A DNA stretch of 64,000 bases from Agrobacterium fabrum str. C58 (GTDB taxonomy: Bacteria; Pseudomonadota; Alphaproteobacteria; Rhizobiales; Rhizobiaceae), in NCBI RefSeq assembly GCF_000092025.1, contig NC_003063.2, positions 930,001 to 994,000 on the forward strand, given 5' to 3'. Of the stretch, positions 54,511 through 63,898 are shown piece by piece. Position 1 is the first letter of the stretch. Every line of letters begins with the position of its first letter. Under the pieces are notes generated by a model. It worked only from the letters and a program-made list of their open reading frames with translations. It ran no database searches and was not told the DNA's origin. Made by a program: the position numbers and the translations under genes.

Positions 54511-56010
54511 TCAATTGTCCCGTTTCGAGAGGCAACGGCCAACGCTGTCACGCCAGCCCGCGATCGCGTTCTTCCGCTCGCTTTCTTCCATGTCGGGGCT
54601 GAAGCGGCGGTCACGGCGCCAATGGTCGGCAAAGGCCTTGCGGTCCGGCCAGATGCCGGCGCGGGAGGCCGCAAGCCAGGCTGCGCCCAGAATGGTCGTT
54701 TCCAGAAAGACCGGACGATCGACCGGGGCGGCAAGAATATCCGCCAGCCGCTGCATGGTCCAATCGGAAGCGACCATGCCGCCATCCACCCTCAGCACCG
54801 TCTTGCCATTGTCACCCGCCCAGTCCTTGCGCATGGCGTCCAGGAGATCGAACGTCTGGTAGGCAACGCTTTCGAGCGCCGCGCGGGCAAATTCCGCAGG
54901 TCCCGTACCGCGCGTCAGGCCGAAAATCGCTCCGCGGGCCTCGGCATCCCAATAAGGCGCGCCAAGGCCGGTAAAGGCCGGCACGAGATAAACCCGCTGC
55001 TTGGGATCGGCCTTTTCGGCGAGCGCGCTGACTTCAGACGCAACCGAGATGAAACCAAGTTCGTCACGCAGCCATTGCACGGCGGCGCCGGCAATGAAGA
55101 TCGAACCTTCAAGCGCATAGGTCGTCACGCCATCGAGGCGGTAAGCAATCGTCGTTAGCAACCGGTTGGTGGATGCCACCCGGTCTGTGCCGGTATTGAG
55201 AAGGGCAAAGCAGCCCGTGCCATAGGTAGATTTCATCATGCCCGGCTCGAAGCAGGCATTGCCGATAACGGCGGCCTGCTGATCGCCGGCCACACCGAGG
55301 ATTGGAATTTCCGCACCGAGAAGCGCCTTATCCGTCACGCCGAAATCGGCAGCGCAGTCCAGCACCTCCGGCAGCATGGCGCGGGGAATGTTAAGGATAG
55401 ACAGCAATTCGTCATCCCAGGCGTTGTCTTCGATGTTGTAGATCAAGGTACGGGAGGCATTAGTGGCGTCAGTCACATGACGCCGGCCGCCAGTCAGGCG
55501 ATAGATCAGGAAACTGTCGACGGTGCCGAAGCAGATTTCTCCCTTCACGGCTTTTTCGCGAAGGCCGCTGACGCTATCGAGAAGCCATTTCAGCTTGGTG
55601 CCGGAAAAATAGGGATCGAGCAGCAGTCCGGTCTTTTTCGAAAACAGCGGCTCCAGCCCTCGGCGCTTCAGGTCCTCGCAGACCGGCGCGGCGCGACGAT
55701 CCTGCCAGACCACGGCGCGATGCACGGCCTCGCCGGTGTTGCGGTCCCACAGCACGGTTGTTTCACGCTGGTTTGTGATGCCGATTGCTGCAATATCGGA
55801 TGCGGCGATGCCGGCATCGGCAAGCGCCAGCCGGATGGTTTCGAGCACGCTTTTCCAGATATCTTCGGCATCGTGCTCGACCCAGCCGGAGGCCGGGAAA
55901 TGCTGCGGAAATTCTCGCTGGCCGACACCGATCACCCGCATGTCGCGATCAAAGACCATCGACCTCGTCGATGTCGTCCCCTGATCGATCGCCAGAATAT
56001 AACCGCCCAT
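54511..56010 (-). CDS. glpK: Glycerol kinase
   Basis: A 499-residue FGGY kinase starting at 56,010 ([17 protein letters not shown]) with GGGAG upstream. [21 protein letters not shown] TGCFALL and [12 protein letters not shown] are diagnostic for GlpK. Phosphorylates glycerol to glycerol-3-phosphate, trapping glycerol brought in by the GlpSTPQUV transporter. Last gene of the locus. Confidence 0.95.
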   Translation of the reverse strand: MGGYILAIDQGTTSTRSMVFDRDMRVIGVGQREFPQHFPASGWVEHDAEDIWKSVLETIRLALADAGIAASDIAAIGITNQRETTVLWDRNTGEAVHRAVVWQDRRAAPVCEDLKRRGLEPLFSKKTGLLLDPYFSGTKLKWLLDSVSGLREKAVKGEICFGTVDSFLIYRLTGGRRHVTDATNASRTLIYNIEDNAWDDELLSILNIPRAMLPEVLDCAADFGVTDKALLGAEIPILGVAGDQQAAVIGNACFEPGMMKSTYGTGCFALLNTGTDRVASTNRLLTTIAYRLDGVTTYALEGSIFIAGAAVQWLRDELGFISVASEVSALAEKADPKQRVYLVPAFTGLGAPYWDAEARGAIFGLTRGTGPAEFARAALESVAYQTFDLLDAMRKDWAGDNGKTVLRVDGGMVASDWTMQRLADILAAPVDRPVFLETTILGAAWLAASRAGIWPDRKAFADHWRRDRRFSPDMEESERKNAIAGWRDSVGRCLSKRDN

Positions 56011-56082
56011 TATGTCACTCCCTTTCAGACGCAATGACGGGGCGGCAAAGCCGCCCCGGTTTGTTCAGATTTGATGCAGAAA

Positions 56083-57804
56083 TTACTTCTGCCAGCTTTT
56101 GACCAGTTCGTCGTAATTGACGGTGACCGGCTTTTCCTTTTCGTTGGCGATCTTCAGCTGGGGTGCCAGATTGCCCTTCGAAACGGCGTCCTTGTTCCAG
56201 TAGTCGATATCATGTTCTTCCGCCAGTTTCGGGCCGATATCGCCCTGCACACCGGCGCGCTCGATACGGGCCATGACCTTTTCCTGCTCGGCGCAGAGTG
56301 AGTCCATTGCAGCCTGAGCGGTTTTGGCACCCGACGACGCATCGCCGATTGCCTGCCACCATAGCTGTGCCAGCTTCGGATAATCAGGAACGTTGGTGCC
56401 GGTCGGTGACCACTGTACGCGAGCCGGCGAACGGTAGAACTCGATCAAACCACCGAGCTTGGAAGCCCGGTCCGTGAAGCTCTTGTGATGGATGGTGGTG
56501 TCACGAATGAAGGTGAGACCGACGTGGCTCTTCTTCACATCCACTGTCTTGGAAGTCACGAACTGCGCATAAAGCCATGCGGCCTTGGCGCGGTCGTCGG
56601 GGGTGGATTTCATCAGTGTCCACGAACCCACATCCTGATAACCGAGCTTCATGCCGTCCTTCCAGTAGACGCCATGCGGGGAAGGTGCGACGCGCCATTT
56701 CGGCGAACCGTCCTCGTTCACGACAGGCAAGCCCGGCTTGGCCATATCGGCAGTGAAGGCCGTGTACCAGAATATCTGCTGGGCGACGTTGCCCTGCGCC
56801 GGCACCGGACCTGACTCGGAGAAGGTCATGCCCTGTGCTTCCGGCGGCGCGTATTTCTTCAGCCACTCGAGATATTTCTCGATGGAATAGACCGAAGCGG
56901 GACCGTTGGTATCGCCGCCGCGTGCGACGCACGAGCCGACCGGCTGCGATTTGTCATTGACCTTGATGCCCCATTCGTCGACAGGCAGGCCGTTTGGCAG
57001 ACCCTTGTCGCCGTTGCCGGCCATGGAAAGCCAGGCATCGGTGAAGCGCCAGCCGAGCGACGGGTCCTTCTTGCCGTAGTCCATATGGCCGAAGACCTTC
57101 TTGCCGCCGACATCGCGGCCGGTGAAGAATTCCGCGATATCCTCATAGGCAGACCAGTTGACGGGCACACCGAGGTCGTAGCCGTATTTGGCCTTGAAAT
57201 CGGCTTTGTTCTTGTCGTCGTTGAACCAGTCATAACGGAACCAGTAGAGGTTCGCGAATTGCTGGTCGGGAAGCTGGTAGAGCTTCTTGTCCGGTGCCGT
57301 CGTAAAGGCGCTGCCGATGAAGTCCTTGAGGTCGAGACCGGGATTGGTGACGTCCTTGCCCTCATTGGCCATGAAGTCCGTCAGGTTGCGCACCTGCTGG
57401 TAACGCCAATGCGTGCCGATGAGATCGCTATCGTTGACCCAGCCGTCATAAAGGTTCTGGCCGGTCTGCATCTGGGTCTGGATTTTTTCGACGACGTCAC
57501 CTTCCTGGATGATGTCATGCGTGACCTTGATGCCGGTAATGGCGGTAAAGGCCGGAGCCAGAACCTTGGATTCATATTCATGCGTTGTCAGGGATTCGGA
57601 AACCACCTTGATTTCCATGCCCGAAAAGGGTTTCGCCGCATCGACAAACCATTGCAGTTCCTTTTCCTGCTCCGCACGGGAAAGCGACGACATGTCGCCG
57701 ATTTCCTTGTCCAGAAACTGCTTTGCCTCCTCCATTCCGGCGAAAGCGGAACCCGTCATTGCCAGCAGCATGGCTGCCGTCGTCGTCATCAGATGCCGTC
57801 GCAT
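56083..57804 (-). CDS. glpV: Glycerol ABC transporter substrate-binding protein
   Basis: A 573-residue periplasmic protein with signal peptide (MRRHLMTTTAAMLLAMTGSAFAG, cleavage near residue 22). The mature part has a type 2 solute-binding fold of unusual length, as in GlpV of Rhizobium. Binds glycerol and delivers it to GlpP/GlpQ. A 72-base gap precedes glpK. Confidence 0.9.
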   Translation of the reverse strand: MRRHLMTTTAAMLLAMTGSAFAGMEEAKQFLDKEIGDMSSLSRAEQEKELQWFVDAAKPFSGMEIKVVSESLTTHEYESKVLAPAFTAITGIKVTHDIIQEGDVVEKIQTQMQTGQNLYDGWVNDSDLIGTHWRYQQVRNLTDFMANEGKDVTNPGLDLKDFIGSAFTTAPDKKLYQLPDQQFANLYWFRYDWFNDDKNKADFKAKYGYDLGVPVNWSAYEDIAEFFTGRDVGGKKVFGHMDYGKKDPSLGWRFTDAWLSMAGNGDKGLPNGLPVDEWGIKVNDKSQPVGSCVARGGDTNGPASVYSIEKYLEWLKKYAPPEAQGMTFSESGPVPAQGNVAQQIFWYTAFTADMAKPGLPVVNEDGSPKWRVAPSPHGVYWKDGMKLGYQDVGSWTLMKSTPDDRAKAAWLYAQFVTSKTVDVKKSHVGLTFIRDTTIHHKSFTDRASKLGGLIEFYRSPARVQWSPTGTNVPDYPKLAQLWWQAIGDASSGAKTAQAAMDSLCAEQEKVMARIERAGVQGDIGPKLAEEHDIDYWNKDAVSKGNLAPQLKIANEKEKPVTVNYDELVKSWQK

Positions 57805-57843
57805 ATCAGTCCTCCCAAGGGTTGCGATTGCATGAAGTCTGCG

Positions 57844-57871
57844 GGTGCGGTTTTCCTCCGCCGCACCTTTT
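57844..57871. other. Hairpin with T-run between glpU and glpV
   Basis: GGTGCGG (57,844-57,850) and CCGCACC (57,861-57,867), followed by TTTTTT on the plus strand. Terminator-like for the plus strand; in the minus-strand operon it may only be a transcript-stabilising or attenuating hairpin. Confidence 0.4.
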
Positions 57872-57880
57872 TTCTGCTCT

Positions 57881-57993
57881 AGATCAGGATGATTTTAGGT
57901 CAGATCGACCTAAAATCTGAATCCTGATCTACATCATAAAGTTAGAGCGGGATTTCAGGCGAAAACCGCTCACACTTTTCGCCATCCCGCTCT
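57881..57993. repeat. RIME-like double-palindrome element
   Basis: Two large imperfect palindromes in tandem: 57,881-57,930 (AGATCAGGAT...ATCCTGATCT with inner GATTTTAGGTC...GACCTAAAATC) and 57,944-57,993 (AGAGCGGGAT...ATCCCGCTCT with inner GGCGAAAA...TTTTCGCC). Such roughly 100-base pairs of palindromes are the Rhizobium-specific intergenic mosaic elements. The second palindrome overlaps the glpU stop codon at 57,992. Confidence 0.65.
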
Positions 57994-58285
57994 AGACAAA
58001 ACGGAAAACGCCGATGGCGTAGACCAAGGATAGAGCGAGAGCCCACCACAGGTTCGGGCCGACCAGCCCGAGCCATGCGAGATGAATGAAGGCGCTGCCG
58101 AGCAGCGAAATGAACAGCCTGTCGCCGCGCGTCGTTTCGAACCGCAACAGGCCGAAGCGGGGATTGCCGCCGGGCGAGAGACGTTCCCAGACCCACATGC
58201 CAACCAGCAGCACAGCGATGGCAGCGAAAAAAGCCGCCGTCTGCCAGGTCCACGCCATCCAGGTAAAATCGGGCATCTTCATCAT
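57992..58285 (-). CDS. glpU: Small membrane protein of glycerol transporter (DUF2160)
   Basis: A 97-residue protein from 58,285 (or 58,282) with GGGAGGG upstream. Two or three hydrophobic helices: residues 15-32 (AAFFAAIAVLLVGMWVW), 58-73, and 80-93. Matches the small DUF2160 gene found between the permeases and the binding protein in rhizobial glycerol operons. Role in the transporter is unclear. Its stop lies inside a palindrome. Confidence 0.82.
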   Translation of the reverse strand: MMKMPDFTWMAWTWQTAAFFAAIAVLLVGMWVWERLSPGGNPRFGLLRFETTRGDRLFISLLGSAFIHLAWLGLVGPNLWWALALSLVYAIGVFRFV

Positions 58286-58287
58286 GG

Positions 58288-59202
58288 TCAAACCCTCCCC
58301 AGCGCAAAGCCCTTGGCGATGTAATTGCGCACGAACCAGATCACCAGCGCACCCGGTATCAGCGTCAGCACACCGGCAGCGGCAAGCAGGCCCCAGTCCA
58401 TGCCGGCGGCGGAGACGGTGCGTGTCATCGTCGCAGCAATCGGCTTGGCGTCCGTCGTCGTCAGCGTGCGGGCGATCAGAAGTTCGACCCATGAGAACAT
58501 GAAGCTGAAGAAACAGGCGACCCCGATGCCGGAGGCGATGAGCGGCATGAAGATCTTCACGAAAAATTTCGGGAAGGAATAGCCGTCAATATAGGCGGTT
58601 TCGTCGATTTCCTTCGGCACGCCGGACATGAAACCTTCAAGAATCCACACCGCCAGCGGCACGTTGAACAGGCAATGCGCCAGCGCCACGGCGATATGCG
58701 TGTCGATCAGCCCGAACGCCGAATAGAGCTGGAAGAACGGCAGCGCAAATACGGCGGGCGGCGCCATGCGGTTGGTCAAAAGCCAGAAGAACAGGTGTTT
58801 GTCGCCCAGGAAACGGTAACGCGAGAAGGCATAGGCTGCCGGAAGCGCCGCTGCGACGGAAATCACCATGTTCATGACGACGTAGATGATCGAGTTGATG
58901 TAACCCGAATACCAGGATGAATCGGTGAAGATCGTGCGATAGTTCTGGAGCGTCGGCTGGTGCGGATAAAGCGTCATCGACGAGACGATTTCCGCGTTCG
59001 TCTTGAAGCTCATATTGATAAGCCAGTAGATCGGAACCAGCAGAAGGATGATGTAGATCGTCGGCACCAGCCAGGAAAACCTGGACGGCCCATGGTGGCG
59101 GCGTGATCGTGCTGTTCCGGCAAAGCTAGGCCTTACCGACACCGCTGAGCCAGTGCCGAAGCCATTTCGCTCCACGCCGGTGGTGACATTGGAGGCGCTC
59201 AT
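58288..59202 (-). CDS. glpQ: Glycerol ABC transporter permease
   Basis: A 304-residue permease with six helices. The inner loop EIDETAYIDGYSFPKFF is the EAA motif that contacts the ATPases. N-terminal 40 residues are polar. Works with GlpP to form the glycerol channel. Separated by three bases from glpP. Confidence 0.93.
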   Translation of the reverse strand: MSASNVTTGVERNGFGTGSAVSVRPSFAGTARSRRHHGPSRFSWLVPTIYIILLLVPIYWLINMSFKTNAEIVSSMTLYPHQPTLQNYRTIFTDSSWYSGYINSIIYVVMNMVISVAAALPAAYAFSRYRFLGDKHLFFWLLTNRMAPPAVFALPFFQLYSAFGLIDTHIAVALAHCLFNVPLAVWILEGFMSGVPKEIDETAYIDGYSFPKFFVKIFMPLIASGIGVACFFSFMFSWVELLIARTLTTTDAKPIAATMTRTVSAAGMDWGLLAAAGVLTLIPGALVIWFVRNYIAKGFALGRV

Positions 59203-59205
59203 GTC

Positions 59206-60072
59206 TCAAGTCTCCGCGTCGTGGCTGGTCATCACGGTGTAGAACACCCAGGACAACAGCAGGATGATGAGGAAGTAGATCAGCGACATGGCCGCCGCCG
59301 GGCCGAGGTCGAACTGGCCGAGCGCCATCTTCACGAGATCGATGGACAGGAAGGTGGTGGAGTTACCCGGGCCGCCGCCGGTGACGACGAAGGGCTCGGT
59401 ATAGATCATGAAACTGTCCATGAAGCGCAGCAGGAAGGCGATCAGCAGCACCCGCTTCATCTTCGGCAACTGAATGAACCGGAACACCGCGAAACGTGAT
59501 GCGCCGTCGATCCGTGCCGCCTGATAATAGGCATCCGGAATGGAAACGAGGCTGGCGTAGCACAGGAGCACGACAAGGCTCGTCCAGTGCCAGACATCCA
59601 TAATGACGACCGTAATCCAGGCATCGACGGGATCGTTGACATAGTTATAGTCAAGCCCGAGCTGATTGGCATAATAACCGAGCAGCCCGATATCGCTGCG
59701 GCCAAAGACCTGCCAGATCGTGCCCACCACATTCCACGGTACCAGCAGCGGCAACGCCATGGTAACGAGGCAGATCGGCACGCCGATGCCGGATTTCGGC
59801 ATTTTGAGTGCGATGAAGATGCCGAGCGGAATTTCGATTGCCAGGATGATGCCGGAAAAGACCAGATTGCGTCCGAGCGCGTTCCAGAAGCGGTCGGAGC
59901 TCAGGATTTCCTGAAACCATTGCGTTCCCGCCCAAAAGAACTGGTTGTTGCCGAAGGTATCCTGCACCGAATAATTCACGACGGTCATCAGCGGAATGAC
60001 GGCGGAAAAGGCGACCAGCACCAGCACCGGCAGCACCATGAACCACGCCTTGTTGTTCCAGCTTTTCTCCAT
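59206..60072 (-). CDS. glpP: Glycerol ABC transporter permease
   Basis: A 288-residue permease, six helices, EAA motif at YYQAARIDGASRFAVFRF. Paired with GlpQ. It begins two bases after the ATPase gene, typical of coupled translation. Confidence 0.93.
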   Translation of the reverse strand: MEKSWNNKAWFMVLPVLVLVAFSAVIPLMTVVNYSVQDTFGNNQFFWAGTQWFQEILSSDRFWNALGRNLVFSGIILAIEIPLGIFIALKMPKSGIGVPICLVTMALPLLVPWNVVGTIWQVFGRSDIGLLGYYANQLGLDYNYVNDPVDAWITVVIMDVWHWTSLVVLLCYASLVSIPDAYYQAARIDGASRFAVFRFIQLPKMKRVLLIAFLLRFMDSFMIYTEPFVVTGGGPGNSTTFLSIDLVKMALGQFDLGPAAAMSLIYFLIILLLSWVFYTVMTSHDAET

Positions 60073-60074
60073 GG

Positions 60075-61145
60075 TCAGGCTCCCATCTTCACGCGCCAGG
60101 AATCAGCAAAAACGCCGACCGCAGCCGGGTCGAAACGGACACCCGCTTCCGCCGGAATTTCCTCGTCTTCGGCGACAACGATTGCCAGCTTCTGGCCGGC
60201 AAACCGGGCGCGGACGATCTTCTGCCGGCCGATATCCTCAACCTTGTCGATAGTGATCGGCATGCCGCCGCGCTCCAGCCGGATGAATTCCGGGCGGATA
60301 CCGATCTCGATGCGTTGCGCTCCATCGACCTTCGGCGCACCTGCCAGCGGCACACCAAGACCGCCGACCACAGCTGTCGTCCCCTCGATGTTGGCGGGCA
60401 ACACATTCATGCCCGGCGAGCCGATGAAATAACCGACGAATGTATGTCCCGGCCGCTCGAAGAGCTCCGCGGGCGTGCCGATCTGAACGATCTGCCCGTC
60501 ATACATGACAACGACCTTGTCGGCGAAGGTCAGCGCCTCGGTCTGGTCATGGGTGACATAGACCATGGTGAAACCGGACTGGCGGTGCAGGCGCTTCAAC
60601 TGCGAGCGCAGCACCCATTTCATATGCGGATCGATGACCGTTAGCGGCTCGTCGAAGAGAATGGCGTTGACGTCGGAGCGCACGAGACCGCGCGCCAGCG
60701 AAATCTTCTGCTTCTGGTCTGCCGTCAATCCGCGCGCATGGCGTTTGGCCATGCCGGAGAGGTCGGTCATTTCGAGAATTTCTCGCACCCGACGATCCAC
60801 TTCGGCTTCCGGCACCTGCCGGTTACGCAGCGGAAAGGCGAGATTGTCGTAGACCGTCATCGTGTCGTAAACGACTGGGAACTGGAAGACCTGAGCGATG
60901 TTGCGATCTTCAGTCGCAAAATCGGTCACGTCGGTTCCATCAAAGGCGATGCGGCCTTCGGAGGGGCGCAGCAGGCCGGAAATGATGTTGAGCAGCGTGG
61001 TCTTGCCGCAACCGGAAGGTCCGAGCAGCGCATAGGCGCCGCCATCCTCCCATTCGTGATGCACTTCTTTCAGCGCATAATCGCCGGCAGCCTGCGCCTT
61101 GGCGTTATAGGCGTGGCGGATGTGATCGAGCGTGATGCGTGCCAT
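60075..61145 (-). CDS. glpT: Glycerol ABC transporter ATPase
   Basis: A 356-residue ATPase: Walker A GPSGCGKTT, Walker B ILFDEPLT, plus a C-terminal TOBE/OB domain. The signature region reads LTADQKQKISLARGL instead of LSGGQ..., an altered form seen in this transporter family. Second ATPase; pairs with GlpS. Not to be confused with the GlpT permease of enteric bacteria. Confidence 0.92.
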   Translation of the reverse strand: MARITLDHIRHAYNAKAQAAGDYALKEVHHEWEDGGAYALLGPSGCGKTTLLNIISGLLRPSEGRIAFDGTDVTDFATEDRNIAQVFQFPVVYDTMTVYDNLAFPLRNRQVPEAEVDRRVREILEMTDLSGMAKRHARGLTADQKQKISLARGLVRSDVNAILFDEPLTVIDPHMKWVLRSQLKRLHRQSGFTMVYVTHDQTEALTFADKVVVMYDGQIVQIGTPAELFERPGHTFVGYFIGSPGMNVLPANIEGTTAVVGGLGVPLAGAPKVDGAQRIEIGIRPEFIRLERGGMPITIDKVEDIGRQKIVRARFAGQKLAIVVAEDEEIPAEAGVRFDPAAVGVFADSWRVKMGA

Positions 61146-61159
61146 GACCGATCTCCCCC

Positions 61160-62230
61160 TCAGGCCGCTTTGCCGATGGCGCGACCATTCGCGTCAAAGG
61201 CCATCAGGTGTTTTGTATCAAGAAACAGCTCGATATCCCTGTCGGGTTCGATGTCGTGAATACCGTGCGCCAGCATGACCCAGCGCCGGCCGGAAAATTC
61301 CACATGCACGAAACTCTCCGAGCCCGCGATTTCGGAAATCAGCGTCCGCGCCCGGATGGATTGCCGCGCCTCACCCTTCGCATACGGGAAAAGATGATGC
61401 GGCTGGAAGGCAATGGTCAAAGGTCCATCCGGCACGGCGGCAAGATGCGCCGGCACCGCAACCACCGCTTTGTCAGCGCGCGTGAAAGCGTTACCCGACT
61501 TGATGACCTCGATGGTGTTGAGCGGCGGATCGGCAAAAATTTCCGCGGTCACGATATCCACTGGCTGCCGGTAAACCTCGATCGTGCGGTTGAACTGCGT
61601 CACCCTTCCTTCGTTGAGCGTCGCCGTATTGCCACCCAGAAGCAGCGCCTCCGAAGGTTCGGTCGTGGCATAAACAAAGATCGCACCGGACTCGGCGAAG
61701 ATGCGTGGCAGCTCCTCGCGCAGTTCCTCACGCAGCTTGTAGTCGAGATTGGCCAGCGGCTCATCGAGCAGCACCAGATTGGCGTTCTTGACGATGGCGC
61801 GTGCAAGTGCCGTGCGCTGCTGCTGGCCGCCGGAAAGATTGAGCGGCGTCCGGTCGAGATAGGGCGTCAGCCTCAGAAGCTCGGCGGCCTTTCTCACCTC
61901 CCGGTCGATGGTCGACTGGTCCTTGCCGGCAACCCGCATCGGCGAAGCGATGTTTTCATAAACGGAGAGCGCCGGATAATTGATGAACTGCTGGTAGACC
62001 ATGGCGACGTTGCGCTTCTGTACCGGCCAGCCGGTCACATCCTCGCCATTAAAGAGGATCGAGCCGCCGCTCGGCTTGTCCAGCCCGGCCATCAGCCGCA
62101 TCAGCGTCGTCTTGCCCGAAAGCGTCGGTCCAAGCAGGACGTTCAGGCTTCCGCGCTGCAACGTCAGATCGGTCGGGTGAATATGATAGTCACCACCCAC
62201 CATCTTCGAGACGTTTCGCAATTCAAGCAT
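61160..62230 (-). CDS. glpS: Glycerol ABC transporter ATPase
   Basis: A 356-residue ATPase: Walker A GPTLSGKTT, signature LSGGQQQRTALARAI, Walker B LVLLDEPLANLD, and a C-terminal TOBE domain. It has the intact ABC signature that GlpT lacks, so the pair probably has one catalytic and one degenerate site. Fourteen bases before glpT. Confidence 0.93.
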   Translation of the reverse strand: MLELRNVSKMVGGDYHIHPTDLTLQRGSLNVLLGPTLSGKTTLMRLMAGLDKPSGGSILFNGEDVTGWPVQKRNVAMVYQQFINYPALSVYENIASPMRVAGKDQSTIDREVRKAAELLRLTPYLDRTPLNLSGGQQQRTALARAIVKNANLVLLDEPLANLDYKLREELREELPRIFAESGAIFVYATTEPSEALLLGGNTATLNEGRVTQFNRTIEVYRQPVDIVTAEIFADPPLNTIEVIKSGNAFTRADKAVVAVPAHLAAVPDGPLTIAFQPHHLFPYAKGEARQSIRARTLISEIAGSESFVHVEFSGRRWVMLAHGIHDIEPDRDIELFLDTKHLMAFDANGRAIGKAA

Positions 62231-62267
62231 GGTGATCCAAAGCCTCCTCCGCTTTTCGATCGGATCG

Positions 62268-63791
62268 TCAGATTGCCTTCAAGCGTCCACCTGCAATGTC
62301 ATCGATATAATCCGTCAGCCCAAGCACCTCTTCAGGCGTCAGGAAAAGCCCCTGCTTGGTGCGGCGCCAGAGAATATCTTCCGCCGTCAGCGCCCACTCC
62401 CGCGCCATCAGCCAGCGAACCTCGGCCTCGTAAAGCGTGCCACCGAAATGCCGACCCAACGCCGTCGTATCCGCAGCTGCGCCAATTATGGCCACCGCAT
62501 CCGTTCCATAACAACGAACCAGCCGCTCGGCATGACGCCTATCGAGGAAGGGATAGCGCGACCGTAAGGCCTTGACCTCTTCCGCATAGGCCTCGGCACC
62601 GAAATTTCCGCCCGGCAAATGCGAACCCGCTGTCCAGGGCGTGCCCTTTTCACCCAGCGCATCGCCGATTTTTTCAAGAGCATGTTCGGCAAGCCGCCGA
62701 TAGGTGGTGAGCTTGCCGCCGAAGATATTGAGGAGCGGCGCTTCACCTTCCGCCCCTTCGGTTTTCAGCACATAGTCGCGGGTCGCTTCCTGTGCTTTCG
62801 ATGCGCCGTCATCAAAAAGCGGCCGCACACCAGAATAGGTCCAGACGATATCGGCGGGCTTTACCGGTTCAGCGAAATATTCACTCGCGGCATTGCAGAG
62901 ATAGCTGATTTCCTCATCGCTGATCTTAACAGCCCGGGGATCGGCGGTATAGTCGCGATCCGTCGTGCCGATCAGGGTAAAATCCTGCTCATAGGGGATA
63001 GCGAAGATGATGCGGCCGTCCGGATTCTGGAAAAAATAGGCGCGCGGATCGGCAAACTTCTTGCGCACGATGATGTGGCTGCCCTGCACGAGGCGGACAT
63101 TGTGAACATTGTTCTTGCCAAATGTCGCAGCCAGAACCTTGTCTACCCAGGGGCCTGCGGCATTTACCAGCATGCGCGCCCGGTAGGTCTTGCTTTCGCC
63201 GGCGGCATTTTTCGTTTCAACCCGCCAGAAGGCACCCTCGCGCCGCGCGGAAACCACCTGCGTGCGGTTAAGGATCACGGCGCCACGATCGGCCGCATCG
63301 CGGGCGTTCAACACCACCAGACGGGCATCATCCACCCAGCCATCGGAATATTCGAAGGCGCGGGCAAAAATCGGCTTTAGCGGTTTTCCGGCGGGATCGC
63401 GGCGCAGGTCGAGCGAACGGGTGGCCGGCAAAAGCTTGCGGCCGCCGAGATGATCGTAAAGGAAAAGCCCGAGACGCACGAGCCAGGCCGGGCGCACCCC
63501 GCCCTTCTGGAACGGCAGCACGAAACGCATGGGCCAGATGATATGCGGCGCCATGGCCCACAGCACCTCGCGTTCCATCAAGGCCTCTCGCACGAGGCGG
63601 AATTCATAATGTTCGAGATACCGCAAACCGCCGTGGATGAGCTTCGTGGCAGCCGATGACGTGCCGGAGGCGAAATCGTTCATTTCCGCAAGTGCGACGG
63701 AATAGCCTCTGCCGACGGCGTCGCGCGCAATGCCGCAGCCATTGATACCGCCGCCGATCACGAAAATATCGTGAATTGCCTCGTCAGACAT
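62268..63791 (-). CDS. glpD: Glycerol-3-phosphate dehydrogenase
   Basis: A 507-residue membrane-associated FAD enzyme: FVIGGGINGCGIARDAVGRG, SSAATKLIHGGLRYLEHYE and FGGKLTTYRRLAEHALE. Oxidises glycerol-3-phosphate to dihydroxyacetone phosphate, feeding electrons to quinones. First gene of the glp operon, started at 63,791 with GGGAGGG upstream. Confidence 0.95.
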   Translation of the reverse strand: MSDEAIHDIFVIGGGINGCGIARDAVGRGYSVALAEMNDFASGTSSAATKLIHGGLRYLEHYEFRLVREALMEREVLWAMAPHIIWPMRFVLPFQKGGVRPAWLVRLGLFLYDHLGGRKLLPATRSLDLRRDPAGKPLKPIFARAFEYSDGWVDDARLVVLNARDAADRGAVILNRTQVVSARREGAFWRVETKNAAGESKTYRARMLVNAAGPWVDKVLAATFGKNNVHNVRLVQGSHIIVRKKFADPRAYFFQNPDGRIIFAIPYEQDFTLIGTTDRDYTADPRAVKISDEEISYLCNAASEYFAEPVKPADIVWTYSGVRPLFDDGASKAQEATRDYVLKTEGAEGEAPLLNIFGGKLTTYRRLAEHALEKIGDALGEKGTPWTAGSHLPGGNFGAEAYAEEVKALRSRYPFLDRRHAERLVRCYGTDAVAIIGAAADTTALGRHFGGTLYEAEVRWLMAREWALTAEDILWRRTKQGLFLTPEEVLGLTDYIDDIAGGRLKAI

Positions 63792-63852
63792 GCACCCTCC
63801 CGCGCTTTCATCGACGCTCTCCCCATCGATATATTGAAAGCACAGCTATCTA

Positions 63853-63881
63853 ATTCGAAGACAAAACGAATGTCAAACGAA
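63853..63881. promoter_or_regulatory. GlpR operator, three 11-base-spaced repeats
   Basis: ATTCGAA at 63,853, AAACGAA at 63,864 and AAACGAA at 63,875, exactly one helical turn apart (minus-strand TTCGTTT). DeoR-family GlpR regulators bind TTTCGTT-like repeats. The site is in the 107-base gap between glpR and glpD. Confidence 0.65.
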
Positions 63882-63898
63882 ATTCCGGCGCCGCTCAA

